A stretch of 64,000 bases of DNA from Prunella strophiata (lineage: Eukaryota > Chordata > Aves > Passeriformes > Prunellidae). Below are positions 34,521 through 46,899 of the stretch, in pieces (positions within the stretch are counted from its first letter, which is position 1; each line of letters opens with the position of its first letter). A program made the position numbers and the translations under genes. The stretch lies in contig JAZBQD010000001.1 of assembly GCA_036583965.1 (NCBI GenBank), positions 29,050,597-29,114,596 on the forward strand, written 5' to 3'. The notes below the pieces were generated by a model that had not been told where the DNA came from, did no database searches, and was given only the letters and a program-made list of their open reading frames with translations.

Positions 34521-37500
34521 CACTCCCTAAGCAATGCTATCTTACACATCTTTTACAGGAAAGACCTGTAAAAATCATGTCCAGTTGTCCAGTATCCTCA
34601 CCACTCCTTTTGAGCACTGCTCTGCAGCATCCAGGCACACCTCTTGCCCATGAGACTTTTCTAAGAATTTCCCATCACATGGAGTGCAGCAATAAGAAAA
34701 CAGGTATTACCCTATAACAAATTGGCCCATCTTCTACATTAGAGAAAACCAAACTCTTCAGTAGGCAAAGTGGTGTTGGGGTTCCCCCCTCAACCACTTG
34801 GAGCACAGAAAGATCACAGCCATGCACCCCATTCCTATGATGGCCACTCTGTTATCTGAAAAGGTTATGAACCCCTGATCAACCAGCATGTTGCCATTGC
34901 CATTCTCACCACTGGAAGATAAACATCATTTCAACTTCACTTGTTGTCAGTGATCCTTTCTTATAATTGGTTTTATTTTTAACAAATGTTCCCACCACCC
35001 CAAAAGTTGTAGTTTAAACAAAGTGAAGGGAATACTGATGTGGTGAAATTTGCTATTAGACAGCTAGGCTACTTGTGTCATGAAACATGTCTGTTTCTTG
35101 CAGAAAGAATGATCCAAAGCTACTATTTACATGTTTAAACTAACCCAGCCCAGTTTGTCTCTAATGGTGTACAGAATAATCATGTGAACTATCTAACTAG
35201 CAGATCTGAATGGCAGCAACTTCTGCCAGAGGCAGCAATGAGCTGCTGAGAACGCATGCTTTTCACAGCCTAATACTCTCCCTAAATTCAACCAGAGCTG
35301 TCTGAATGATGACTACATTTGAAAAGGGGTATCAAAATCATTATGATGGGCCACACACATGAATTTAGAAGGAATTTCTAAAGCACAAAGGGGAGAGAGG
35401 CATTCATCTCCCTTAGTATATCCAACCACAAGAGTGCCCCTGCCTCTTAGTGTTAGGGATCTGCTCTGGAAACACCCACCTTGGAGCTCAGAACTTTCCA
35501 TCATTCTGGACACCTGCTGACACCTGACACAAAAGCCAAATACTTGAATCCATGCTTATCCATCAGTTGCTGTGATTCATACAGAAAAGCCCCCAACCCT
35601 CAGCACAGTGCTCTCTCAGCATTTGAGCCATCTGTATCTGTTATTCCCCTTCCCTTCCCCTCAGTGTTTGTGGACTGTGCAAGTGGTGCACAGGTGATAC
35701 ACTGGGCTGAGACAGGGGAGGAACACTGGTGACCAATGTGTCATTTATTTTTTTTAAACCCCTAATCTACATATTTGGAGAGGCAAAGAAACAGAGAATA
35801 TACTATTCACCCTTGACATTCTGCCAGATCACTTCAATCCTGTAAAATGCCCCCTAATGACCTGAATATAATACCATGGTGTTACAGTGTCACTTAAATA
35901 CTGCAGGGTTCTTCCTCTGGCAGTGCAGTCTGCAGACTTAATATGTAATGTACAGGATTATACTGCCACTAAAATATTACTTAGTGCTGATGAAATTTCA
36001 AATTAATTCTGGGAGCTAAATCATTATTCAACTCTGCCTTTGCAGAGATAGATTCCCTTGGTTGTTTTAATAACAGTGATTCTAGAACTAGAAGGTTGTT
36101 ACTGTCTTTTCAAGGCTTGTTTAAAAGGAGAAGTGGCCTCTAAACTGTCAAGCAAGTTAATGCAGTGATGCATGAATGTTTGCAACTAAAAAAATAATTT
36201 GAGGAAAAAACGGGCTCAGATATTAAGGGAGCTCACAGCAATGGAGCTGATGAATCATTTTATTATTTAACAATAAATTAAGAGACTAGCCCAGTTTTCT
36301 CTCTCTATATATATATGTATGTACACACTCCCATGTTCCCATCTACTACCACCCACCTCCACAGACAGAAAATTTCATCATAATTGAGGGGACATATTCT
36401 TGATGAAGTAAATGACACAACTGCTGGTAACTGATGAAACTGATCTTTGCCAGATGAGGATGTGGCTTTCAAGTCATTCTGAGCTCTAGCTTTCCAAACC
36501 TAAATAAACAAACTTGAACTTTTTACAGCTCTAGGTTTCTTCTTCCTGAATAATTCCTATTACTAGTGAGTATCCTGTACTTTTAGGTAACTACAGCACT
36601 TCAGCACTGAGATGGGCCAATCCTTGACACTGCACTAGAGCCAGTGTACACAATAACTTGCTAACATACAAAGTAAGGAAAGATGAAAAACAGTGGATGG
36701 GCTAATCATAAAAGTTTCTATCCTCTGAATGTTTGCCCATTTTTTAACATTGTGTTTAGATTAGTTTATGTTTCTCAGTTAAAATACCAGGCTGCTCACT
36801 TCTACAATGAGGTTTCTTAAATCCGGGAAGCGTTCCCAAGATATACTGGGAAAAAAACCCAAACCAAAACCCCCACAAAAACAGTGGTAAAGGAGGAACA
36901 ACATAGGGCCAAACACACAGGCTGAAAACAACTTGTGGCAGTGAGTCTAAATTAGGCTAAAATAATCAAACTTTCTCCTTATTAAACTGTTACCTACTTC
37001 CCCGTTCGTTAATATTGTCGTTGTTTACACTTACAGCCAGGCCAAAGATTTTCCAGATTTTCCCCTCCCTCCAAACATAATTTCCTGCTATTGACAGACA
37101 TGTTCAAGTGCTGGATGTGTGTATGTCTACATGGCATACTGCAGGCAGAGGCGAGCCTTCTTGGCCACCATCCAAGCCAGCTGTAAATGAGCCAGCTCCA
37201 AACTGGAAGCTGTGTAAGCACAATTAGCACAGCAGTAAGCCTGATCTAACACATCCTGCCAAGAGACCGAGCTTATTAGCTTGAGCCCAACACAATGCAA
37301 ACGATGGATTTGGGGCTCCTGCTTTGGCTCCACACAGAATGTGGGCAGCTGAAGCACATCAGGCTCCTATCTGCCCACAAGACATGGTGTAAGCACATCT
37401 TCTCTTGGAGCATACCCTCTGCTGCAAGCACTGTACTTTCTCTCTGCATCAGCTCCCAAAATACTCTGACTGAGCACTGTGAGCAGATGGAGGGAACAGG

Positions 37501-37929
37501 GGTCTCCAGGTGAGAACTTCTGAGGCAGTATAAGAAAAAAGGCACCAGGTAGGTGTTCAGGCACCAAAAAGGCCAAAGGGAAAGGTGAAGGAAAGGCAGA
37601 CCAAACCACTGCAAGACTCTAGAAACAGACAAAGAGCTCTCCACTTCTGGCTTCTATCAGGTCCAGAGCAATAATGACTAAAAACCATTACCATACTGTA
37701 GATGTTAAATGAGCTCTGCACAGGTGCTCCTACCAACAAACAAAGAATTCACTGTTTTTGGCGGACATTTGAACAGTCCAAAAAAAGAACGTGCTCAGAG
37801 AAGGAAATCTGTTATCAAACTGAGACTCAAAAAACTAATGCTCCCCTGGTGCCATAGTTTTTATTAAAGGAGCAGTGACAGTCCAGTGGTTGGCAATAGT
37901 AGTATGAGAAACTTATAAATTCAGAGCAA
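34521..37929. other. non-coding stretch
   Basis: No supported gene. 36000-36300 and 36990-37300 look more complex than average intron and may be conserved; the latter keeps three CpGs within 37002-37020. A minus-strand donor-like motif (GGCT|GTAAGTG) sits near 37034 with no clear acceptor. The 122-codon minus-strand frame at 37276-37644 overlaps frames in other phases and has no domain. Confidence 0.55.
36301..36328 (+). repeat. CT/TA/TG dinucleotide microsatellite
   Basis: A compound tract of CT, TA and TG-type units running into ACACAC. Short and interrupted. Confidence 0.85.
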
Positions 37930-38230
37930 AATGAGACAAAAATCAAAGGGTAGCAATGAAAATCATTAAGGAGTGAAATAAAAGGCATATTTTAAGAAGA
38001 GCACCTGAAGAGACTGGGAATGTTTAAATTTAATAGGACAGCAATAAAATGGTCATTGCTAAACTATATTTAGTAGAAACCAACCTATACAAGTTAGTGA
38101 GCTTCTGCCCACCCATTAAGAGAGCACATGGGCAAGCAGACATTCCATTGAAGTGCCCCAATCAAAGGCAACAAAGAAAACACCTATTCAACACATAATT
38201 ATTTTGTTGCATTCCATGTCAACAGACTGT
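37930..38230 (+). repeat. ancient CR1/L3-type LINE fragment (3' part)
   Basis: Several words occur in the order expected of a CR1/L3 3' region: GAAAATCATTAAGGAG, then CACCTGAAGAGACTGGGAAT (compare GGCTGAAGGAACTGGGAATG), then ATCAAAGGCAACAAAGAAAA followed by CACCTATTCAACACATAATT (compare the GGCAAC..GAAA..TTCTTCACACA segment of CR1). The copy is strongly diverged and broken by indels, so it is inactive. CR1 is the dominant LINE of birds and reptiles. Confidence 0.55.
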
Positions 38231-41030
38231 TCTGCAGCAAACACTCAGGATCTTTGGTAGGTGGTGTTCATGCCTGTTTTCTTTTCCCTCCCACTCTAGG
38301 TAAAGGAGTATTTTTAGCTTTCAGTTCGAGCTTTCTGATGTAGGGAACAGGTACAAGCAAGAGAAGGAAGGGACCCCACAAGGTGTGGCAGACACACTCC
38401 TCCACACATTCAGATTCTGCAGATTAACTAGGTTTTATTTTGACTTCTGAGATTTTTAGATTACATTGTGTATATGGAGGTTTTCCATTATTTGCTAGCT
38501 TAAAATGTTTTCTTTGAAAAGGCTTAGTTTGATATGTGATGAAGATCCTCAGCAGAGTACAAGCAGTTTATATACCTGTCCCTGACCCTTGCCTGATCAT
38601 CAGTTTGGGCTAAACACCTGCTAAACAATTTCTCACACTTTAGTAACACAGATCTCAGTCATATATATCCTTATGACTCAAGGCAGCATTTGAATCACTG
38701 ATACTTGCTTCAAAGGAGTGTTTTTCTCCCCTTTTCCCTATCCTTTCATAAACTTCTGAAAACATGACCAAATCAAACCAAATTAATCACACCAGGTTAA
38801 GAGACAGACAAAAGAAAAACTAAGAGCTGAGATTACACTTGTGCTGTTCTTTTGTCTTGAAAAGGAAATAATTTTCTCCCTTTTCCCACTTGAAGGCCTG
38901 AACAAGAAAGCTATGCTGTCAGAAATATCAAGGTCTAATAAAATGTGTGAAAAGCCAGTCATACCTTGAATTTACTAACTTAAAGAAGGTGAAATAGAGA
39001 AATGTAGTTAAATACTATTCAGCTTGAAACATTTAGAAATACACAACAGTATGATTACTGCAGGTTAATTTAACCTTATTTAGATTTTTCAGTCATTTAA
39101 AAATATATATGTAATTGTCAACCACTGTTCAGACAGTGACAACTGTTCTGAAACAGGATCTGCATTCACACACACATCTAATATATCTAAAATATAATGT
39201 ATAAATACATGCAGGACATAAAAAGTCAAATAACCATTCAGTCCCTTTACTAACACATATTTCCAGTGAAAAGATAAAAAAATCTTGGCTTATAAATCAG
39301 CTGAACTCAAATACCCTAAAAGAACACATTTCTAATAGTCAGAAGAAAACAGTGAGGAGATAAACATGATTAAGGGGAAAAGGGAGGGTAGAGAAGTAAA
39401 ATATTTGCCAGTTAGCTCTGAATACTTTTGTATTGAACAAAAATAAATACTCAATCTGCGTATTATTTCTTTTGGAAATGCTTCTTTGCAGAGAGGAATG
39501 CAAGTCAGCATCCTTTATAAGGCCATAAGAGTCTTGTGCATACCACCATAAAGTAGGTCTAGTACAGAACACAGCAATCTCCCATGCAGTGACATGATAA
39601 ACAGAATCCTTGAACACTGATTTGGTCTCCCTTCAAAGCAATACTTACTTAAAAAAAATAAAAAGAGAAAAGAATCAGAAGCCATCTGCAAAGGAAGTAC
39701 CTCAGACTGAAAGACCTGTCTACACTCACTATGTGGACATTGCATTTTGTTTAGACAAAGTAAAACCAGGATAGATTGCAATGTGTCTGCAGAAGGTTCT
39801 TCTATTTTTAACTAATACTGTCCTGCCAGTATCAATTCATCCAGATAGAAAATCCTTCATTAAAAATATAATTTACTTTGGTTGCTTTCCACTATGTTGA
39901 AGTGACATCTTTCCCAAACACTGTCAAAGGCCATTAGGAACACAGAGCTTTTGAGAACAAGCTTCAACCATGACACCCACTGGCCTGCCTAAACAAAAGT
40001 TTCCTTGGAAAGGCTTGGGAATCCTTAGATGGGAAGGGGCAAAGCCAAAGGGCATGAAAAATATTATTTGGATATACATAGTATCATATGGAATTATAAA
40101 AAAATCTTTTCACTGTCTCATACAGGCAAAGTGACAAACCAGTGAAATATCCTAAGGAATGAGACAGAACTTTGCAACTTTTCACCTGAAACCTGGGATG
40201 CTACAGCATTTTACTAAAAAGTACAACATTGAAGACAACTCAAGCAAGAAGTCACCAACATTTTACTCAGCTATACATATTTTTATGTGTCCACCTGGGA
40301 AAAAAAATACATATACAAGCAGATAAGCTCAAATTAAAACACAGCTTGCCTTTGGAGTCATGGCTCACTTTTACAAAAGATGACTTATGTATACTAGAGC
40401 ATTTATATTTAAGCCAATATTTTAAACTATGTTTTTCCCCTACAAATTACAGTACAAGAGTTTCAGAACAACTTCTTCATTTCATCCCATTCCCTTCTCA
40501 ATTGCTCTAGCTAGACACCAGTAGAGTAGGAGTCAGACAGTGTGACAATCTATGGCAATCAGACATCACAAAACTTATTGAAACAAAATGTAAGATGTAC
40601 TTTGTTAATGTAAATGATTCTAGACTTCACACATTTCAACACTAGGAGAATGTAATTCAATAATTAGTCACACTTAAAGAGAGAATTCAGAAATTTCAGT
40701 AGGGGGACAGGAGAAAGGAGTGAAGAAGCCCTGTCAAAGTGCAGAATTCAAGCCCTTGCTCAATTCCAGATCTACCCATGCTTCTCCTCACAGTGCCAGT
40801 TTGGGGCCTGAAGTTGGGAAAAACCAACTACTGCTTCCTACTTAAAAGGGAAGCTCAAAGACAAACCATGCTGCCTTTTTGTGACTTCTGATGCAATAAA
40901 TAGTCCGATTCAGCAACAAGCCTGTCTTGATATCCTTAAACACCTCCCACTGACCAGGTCCTGAGCAGCCTGATGGAATACACAGGCTCATTGCTGGGGG
41001 ATTTTTCACAAAGGCAATCTGGAACAAGAA
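38231..41030. other. non-coding AT-rich stretch
   Basis: No supported gene. It includes an AT dinucleotide stretch around 39101-39113. A minus-strand donor-like TTAA|GTAAGT lies near 39648. Open frames of up to 93 codons have no recognisable motif. Confidence 0.6.
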
Positions 41031-41370
41031 GTTCCTGTCTCTGGCCACTTGTTACCAGCTCCTGTTGCACTGCCTTCACCCCAGCCCTCCTGGGACAGCT
41101 TCATGGTGCTGCACAGAGGGACTTGGTTAAGGTAAAAATAGTCCATTCATCCTCCCCTCTCCCCCCATTTTTGCCAGGTTATTTTTAAAACAGATACATT
41201 CCCTGCTCTTGTTCAACAGGCAGCTTGGCTGGAAGGGGAAGGGAGGAGGAGGAGATGCAGCTCTGCCAGCCCAGGCTGTAAGAGGGACTGCAGAGTCCCT
41301 TCAGCCCACCTTGCCACTAAGACATAACATATCCATGGCATTGCAGACACACAGAGGTCCTGATAATCCC
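41031..41370. other. GC-rich patch
   Basis: About 340 bp of raised GC with short C-rich and G-rich runs (CCCCTCTCCCCCC near 41154-41166; GGGGAAGGGAGGAGGAGG near 41236-41253). Overlapping frames of 62-71 codons carry no domain. CpG is nearly absent. Confidence 0.5.
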
Positions 41371-41959
41371 TGTTTAAGCTGGTGTTTGCAAGTCTGAAAA
41401 GGAGCACGTGCTATTCCTACAGTTAGATGGAAGAGGTTTGCATAATCTTATCCCTCATATCCCAGGAGCCAGAACTAATTCTGTGCTTTTCTGATTTGAC
41501 TTGGGGATTCTACGCCACCACAGCAGGACTTAGGAAATGGCTCTTCACTGTAACCTTGTCTGAGTGCTCATCTTTTGTTTGCATTACTCTGCCTTGCAAG
41601 ATGACAGCTATCAAGTCAGATTACTGAATGCCACTCACAGTGACACATGCCAAAAGTAAACCATTAAGACCGTCTAAATAAGAGCCAGGCTTAATATGTA
41701 GGTTGCCAGGTATTACATCTAGTAAGAAATCATTCTAGACAAGTTCAGCAATTAAAAAATTATCAAATATTTTAACTTCGTCCTTAAAATTCACTGGACT
41801 AATCAAATAAAAACTCTTTCTGGATTCCTAAAAGAGCCTTGCATTTGAAGTGCAAAGAATTTAGGCTGTCGGGAAAAAAAAAATAAAAAAAATAGAGGGT
41901 TGGGGGGGAAAAGTACAGCAATTTTTTGAAAATCCTCCTAACCCCCACTGTTTTTTCAG

Positions 41960-42298
41960 TGTGTTTATGAAGCCTCCGGAAATACCATGGCAAACATTCC
42001 AGCTCTACAGCAGCGAGGTCACATGACCCAAAGGCACAGCAAGGAACTTCTTTCCCAAGTTTCCTTTCGGTACAGGAGAGTGATTTTTATTTTATTTTTG
42101 AAAATGAGGACCCAATGTCTAGGGAAATCTCCAGGAAATTTTCAAGAGTACAGTTTTAAAAACAGAGTGTTTCTTGATGTGGTGGGGTTTAGGTGTTGTG
42201 TTTCCTTTTGTTATTTATTTGCTGCAATTCTATGCCTGCACATACAATTTTTATTATTTAAGACGAGCATCCTTAGACCTATATTCAGGGACTATTAA
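41960..42298 (+). other. candidate exon: ideal acceptor followed by 112 open codons
   Basis: A branch-point-like TCCTAAC, then ACCCCCACTGTTTTTTCAG ending at 41959, is among the best 3' splice sites here. The frame in phase with it is open for 112 codons to TAA at 42296-42298. The first ~40 codons look coding-like, with CpGs kept at TCCGG, GCGAG and TTCGG; later codons are hydrophobic and AT-driven. Possible donors (CGAG|GTCACA at 42017; TTTCG|GTACAG near 42069) are weak. No protein family is recognised. Confidence 0.2.
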
Positions 42299-45200
42299 AT
42301 ACAGTGTACCATTTAAGTCACCTCTAAAAACTACTTGTAATGTTCTCTAAATCTTCTATTAGAGTTAATATCAGTACTGCTGTATTTCTTAACACAGCCA
42401 TGATCTTCTCCTGGCAAAAATTACAGCACTTTAAAACCTCTCCCCCTTCTTGTCTTTCAGGATTATTTCAGCTAGCACTATTAATGAAAGGATTTATGCA
42501 AATAAACTTTGCTAAACATTATGAAAAAAATCTCAAAATCTGAATCACAGCCTTGCATTTTCACAAACAATCACATGTACATATTTGAAATGTAGGAATA
42601 TTGATGGATCATAATGTAATAGGTGAGTATCAGAAATTTGTGGTTGTCTGAACACAACACAGAAGAAAGCATTGGGAAGGAAAACAGTCCTGCAAGTAGA
42701 AATGCACAGCAAATGGCAGGCACTCACCACTAACTTGCTTTGTAACCATGTCAGAAATGCTTCTAATTATCAGAGGTAAAAGAGGGATGGCATTTCTGCT
42801 GGAAGCAAGTTTTACACTTCAGTCTTTCCTATCCCTTCTTTTTCAGCCTATAAATATTAGTCTTACACATTTTTCTTCCATACAGCTCTTGAAAAGGTTG
42901 AGTTTTTCAAGGCTGAGAGCAGATAGAAATGTTCATCAAGAAATGCCTTGAGGTCAACTGTCTGTAACTCATCAAAGTGCAGCACTGAAAATATGGATGG
43001 TGGATTATATGAGCATGGTAAACCAGATTAAAAAAAAAAATCTGTTCTGATGATCTGTAACATTTTTTCTGTTTGGAAATGGGTTCAGTTATGCACCCCC
43101 AGTGGTGATGGTCACAGGGTTTTCCCAATATGTGAAAATCCCACTGGGATATGACAAGGATCAGAAATGGAGAAGACCCACACAGTAGTGTAAGGAGAGG
43201 CAGCTGGTCCACAAGAAAATTCTGATGTAGGTCAAATTCTTGAGAAGCACTGAACTACACTGAAAATAAGGCAGAGATGAGCTCACCTATGGCTTTATAA
43301 AGTACTTAAAAATATCTAAAAAAACCCCCACAAGCAAAGGAAAAGCAGCAACAGAATAAGTCTGCAAAGATTATTTTTCTTAAGTGAAGACGGAAACAGA
43401 TACCCCTGGAGTGCCCACTCTGTGATTTTTAAAAAATTCTGTACAACAGCTAGACATAAGATATTGAACATATTATTGAAACCACTGTTCACTTCTGCTC
43501 AGGGATTTCTGCTTAGTTTATTATAAATGCACATTTATTGGCAGCAAGTAGAACATATTATTGCTCTGTTTTATGGCTCGAGTGGGGCACGCAAAGAGTA
43601 ATTTGTTTGTATTCCGTATCAGGATCAATACTGCACCGGGGATAGCCTGAGCAATGTTTATGCTGAGGGCTTTGCTTGCAGTGTTTTGTTGTTGCAATCA
43701 ATTGACCAAACAGGGCTGCTTCTTAAAACAACAAATAAACTATGATAGTGACCAGATCAGCCATTCGAAGCATCAAACACAACACAGTGTCTGGAAAAAG
43801 AATGAAGGCCCACAAGTGTTTTTACTGCTTGATGATACACACAGCTTTCCTACCTGAATATTTCCCACTGGCCTTTCTTCCTCTCAGTAGCTGGGGACCG
43901 TTTCCTCAACGCCCTCACATAACAAGATCCATTTTCCTGCAATAAAAAATACAGACACATCATGCTTCCATTCTCCTGCAGAACACAGCAGCATTTGAAT
44001 CAGCTCAGTGAAAAGACCTGAAATGAATTAAGAGCATTTAGGAGTCCAATGACCAAGCCAGGAGGACCAGATCTGAGGCTGGGTTGGGGTTCTAGCCCAG
44101 CTTTTGCCACCCCCAAGCTTCTGAGACCCACTCAACAGTTTAAGTATTACAGGTTTTCATGCCTGTAATAAAGAAATAAGGAAAAGATAATGAGAATTCT
44201 GTTGAGGTTTATATCAAAAATTCCTGAGCCAAATGGTAATTTTTTTCAGTTAAAGGTCATTCTGAAGTCTCTTTTATTCTCTTTATAAAGGGTACTCACT
44301 GACTATTGTGAGCTAAGTGTCATTAAAAAAGATAAACCAACCCCCAAACACTGCTTAAGAAAATACACCAAAATACCTCAGAACCACCATCCTCTCTGTA
44401 GCAAAACAAAACAAGTTTATGGATTACACTGGCACAGCACTGCAACTTCTAGGAAATGTTTTTTTAATTATAAAGAAAGATTGCAAAGGGAGATGGGGGA
44501 ATGTTTACGGGTAGTCTGTATTTTGTTACATGCTGTTTCAGCAGGCAGACAAGGTGTCCTTACAGCATTATAGTACCAAGCTCCAAAACTCAGCAAATAT
44601 TGAGAAAAGTAACACAGTGACTACATTTTGCCTCTCTTTTGACTGACTTCCAAATAACTTCCGTACAAAAAAAATTCCATTAAACACGAAAAAGCACATA
44701 CTACTGGGAAAAAAACCACCACCAACAACAAACAACAGAGCAAACCCCACACAATTTGCAACCAGTCCAGGTTCCTCCCCAACGACCAACTGTGGGAGCA
44801 GATACTTTCATAACAACTCAAATTATGCAAAAGTCACAGGTGACTTTAAAAAAATGCAGAAGAAAAGCCTCAAGTTATTACAAATAACTTGTTAGTTGCA
44901 TTCAATGTTTGTTCTGCAGCCATATTTATCACTTTCACTGGTAATTCACCAAGAATAAAAACATGACTGAAGACCTTCTTAGAAACACTCATCCCATCCC
45001 CAACACAACACCCAGTGTCACCAAGGGACTGTCTGCTTCATACAGGGACACTGCTGGTTTCCTTGTCTCACAAAGGGCAATTTTAGAGAAGTTACATATT
45101 GACAAGTACCCTGGGTGAATGTTTGGCTTTAAGGCCTCATTGAACTGTGAATGTTTTTGCCCAGAATGGGTCTATTCTCTTCCAGAAGTTTTCCCCAGTG

Positions 45201-46012
45201 CTTTTCTTCTGCTTATGCAAGGCATGAAAAACATGTTAACATTAATTTCTCAGCTAACATAGACTAATCTTTAATGAAGTTGCAATTAGTTATTTTAGTA
45301 TGTTTCTCCAAAGGAAAACCTTTTTTTTTCTGACTGCCCCAAAATCTCAGTACCATTCCAGGTGTAACTAGATTGGACTTTTGTGGGATCAGGCTGTAGC
45401 ACTTACATAGACACTTGAATTTTGTCTCTCACTCCTCTCTCCTGGACTCTTACTTCCCACACTGCATTTGTGCAGCTGCATGGTTAGCTAGAATGGGGGA
45501 ACTCATTTCCTTCAGCATATTGTCTCATAAACAGCTCTGCCAACACAACACAGGGAGCAGGCCCAAGACAGGAGCCATCAGCCATCATGGCAGAGGGCAG
45601 AAACAGAGGCTGTTTAAGCCAGCTTGAACTGCACTGCTGCAGCACACAAACCCAAAGCTTTGCTCCCCTCCTCTGTGCTTTATTTTAACCAGCACCACAA
45701 TTCCTACTTTGTTTTATAAAGCACCTCTTAAAATGAAAGGGCTATCCATTAACATTTCTGTGAATTCACATTACCGACCACCCACCCCCTTCACAAACCA
45801 GGTCCAAGCTGATTCCAAGGACACTGGCACTGTCCCCACCAGCATCTGCTGCCTGGTTTCCCTGCACAACCTGCTCAGGGGCTCTACAATGTCCCCCCCA
45901 CCACTGCCAGCCTGTTCCGTGCCCCCAGCTCTGCCAACACACTTCACAGGGTCCTGTGGGAGCAGCAATCAGCTTCTAAAAATAACACTAGCTTCTTAAA
46001 GCCTGGGCCCTT
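42299..46012. other. non-coding stretch with a GC-rich patch
   Basis: No supported gene. An isolated, very strong plus-strand acceptor (CCCCCTTCTTGTCTTTCAG) ends at 42460; the best frame behind it is open for only about 26 codons and contains AATAAA near 42499. A11 lies at 43030-43040 and ACC/AAC low complexity at 44712-44738. A GC-rich patch spans about 45590-45960. Confidence 0.55.
43500..43645. other. possible conserved non-coding element
   Basis: A complex, non-repetitive segment that keeps four CpGs (CTCGAG, CACGC, CCGT, CCGG) between 43579 and 43638 inside AT-rich sequence. There is no long open frame. Retained CpGs in a methylated AT-rich background often mark constrained or unmethylated elements. 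This is inference from composition only. Confidence 0.3.
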
Positions 46013-46560
46013 CTCTCGTCCTGTTTCTAGGAAGATCCCCAAAACAGTCTCGCCGGCAAAGTTCGGGGGTAGCGGACGGAAAAGGAGAATAGATGGTAGA
46101 GAAGAAGTCACAACTGGAAAGCCCTTAGGCTGTGGCACAGTAACTTGAGGCTGCACAATTCCCAGCCTTTCCCACGTTCCCAGCCGGAGCTCCGGGAGGC
46201 TCCGAGCCCTCCCCGCAAAGAGCGGCCGGGGAGCGAGGGGAAGCAGCAGCGCTCCGGCCGGGAGGGCTCCCCGCCTTCAGATCCAGCAGGGAGAGCACAC
46301 AAACGCACAGGGTTTTGGCCACAAACGCTTTTTTGGCCACAAACGCTGGATCGCAACGCTGGACCCTCTGCGTTAGGCTGCTCCTACAGCAAGGGGTGCG
46401 TGGTGTGCGACAAGTGCACCACGGGCAGAACTCCGGCTCCGAGCAGATCACACCGCAAAAATCAACTCTGTGGAGGAGCCAGGACAGGCCAGGAAGGCTG
46501 CAGGAGCCGGGGGGAGGAAGGAGAGCCTACACAGCAATTCTATCGTGTCCCCTGCAGCAC
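46013..46560. promoter_or_regulatory. CpG island, candidate promoter
   Basis: I count 32 CpGs between 46017 and 46544 (528 bp), against near-absence of CpG in most neighbouring kilobases. By eye GC is 55-60% and the observed/expected CpG ratio about 0.7-0.8, which meets usual island criteria. It contains ETS/GC-type words (AGCCGGAGC, CTCCGGCC), an 18-bp tandem duplication and an inverted repeat (CGTGGTG 46399-46405 / CACCACG 46417-46423). No TATA box or clear first-exon donor is visible, so direction is unknown. A 143-codon plus-strand frame crosses it but is Arg/Pro/Ser-rich and probably chance. Confidence 0.6.
46313..46363 (+). repeat. tandem and direct repeats inside the CpG island
   Basis: TTTTGGCCACAAACGCT occurs at 46313-46329 and again, identically, at 46331-46347 (period 18). 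Overlapping this, AACGCTGGA occurs at 46342-46350 and 46355-46363 (period 13). Confidence 0.9.
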
Positions 46561-46636
46561 TAGGAATTTTTCCTAAAGCCAGCTCTCCAAAGTCTCATCA
46601 TCACATAAAAATTTCAGCTTTCAGCTCTTTGTTTGC

Positions 46637-46653
46637 TTTTTTTTTTTTTTTTT
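46637..46653 (+). repeat. poly-T run (T17)
   Basis: Uninterrupted run of 17 T residues just beyond the CpG island. Confidence 0.9.
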
Positions 46654-46899
46654 AAAGGGATATATTTATCTCTAGGCTTCCAAAGTTCAAAACCAAAGCT
46701 GTAAAAATAAACCCCAAAGACTTAAAAAACAGCAAAAGCAATAAAAGAATCCCCCAAATCTGTTGTCTGTACATCATGGGCAAAAGGATCTCAACTCGGG
46801 GAAATGCACAAAATTTTACTTTATTTCTTGACAAATAACAACACACTGTTAATTACTGTTTCAGGAATTGAGGAGGGGAAAAAAAGGAGACTAAGCAGT

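Noticed and set aside
42017..42028. GGTCACATGACC as an oestrogen-response-like element
   Set aside because: The half-sites are spaced by two rather than three bases, and the CLEAR-type reading has a mismatch. It also lies in a candidate exon.
46145..46576. 143-codon plus-strand frame with a Cys-x2-Cys-x2-Cys cluster
   Set aside because: It sits inside the CpG island, where stops are rare. The Cys cluster comes from TGC/TGT words in the CGTGGTG/CACCACG repeat area, and nothing else resembles a zinc-binding domain.
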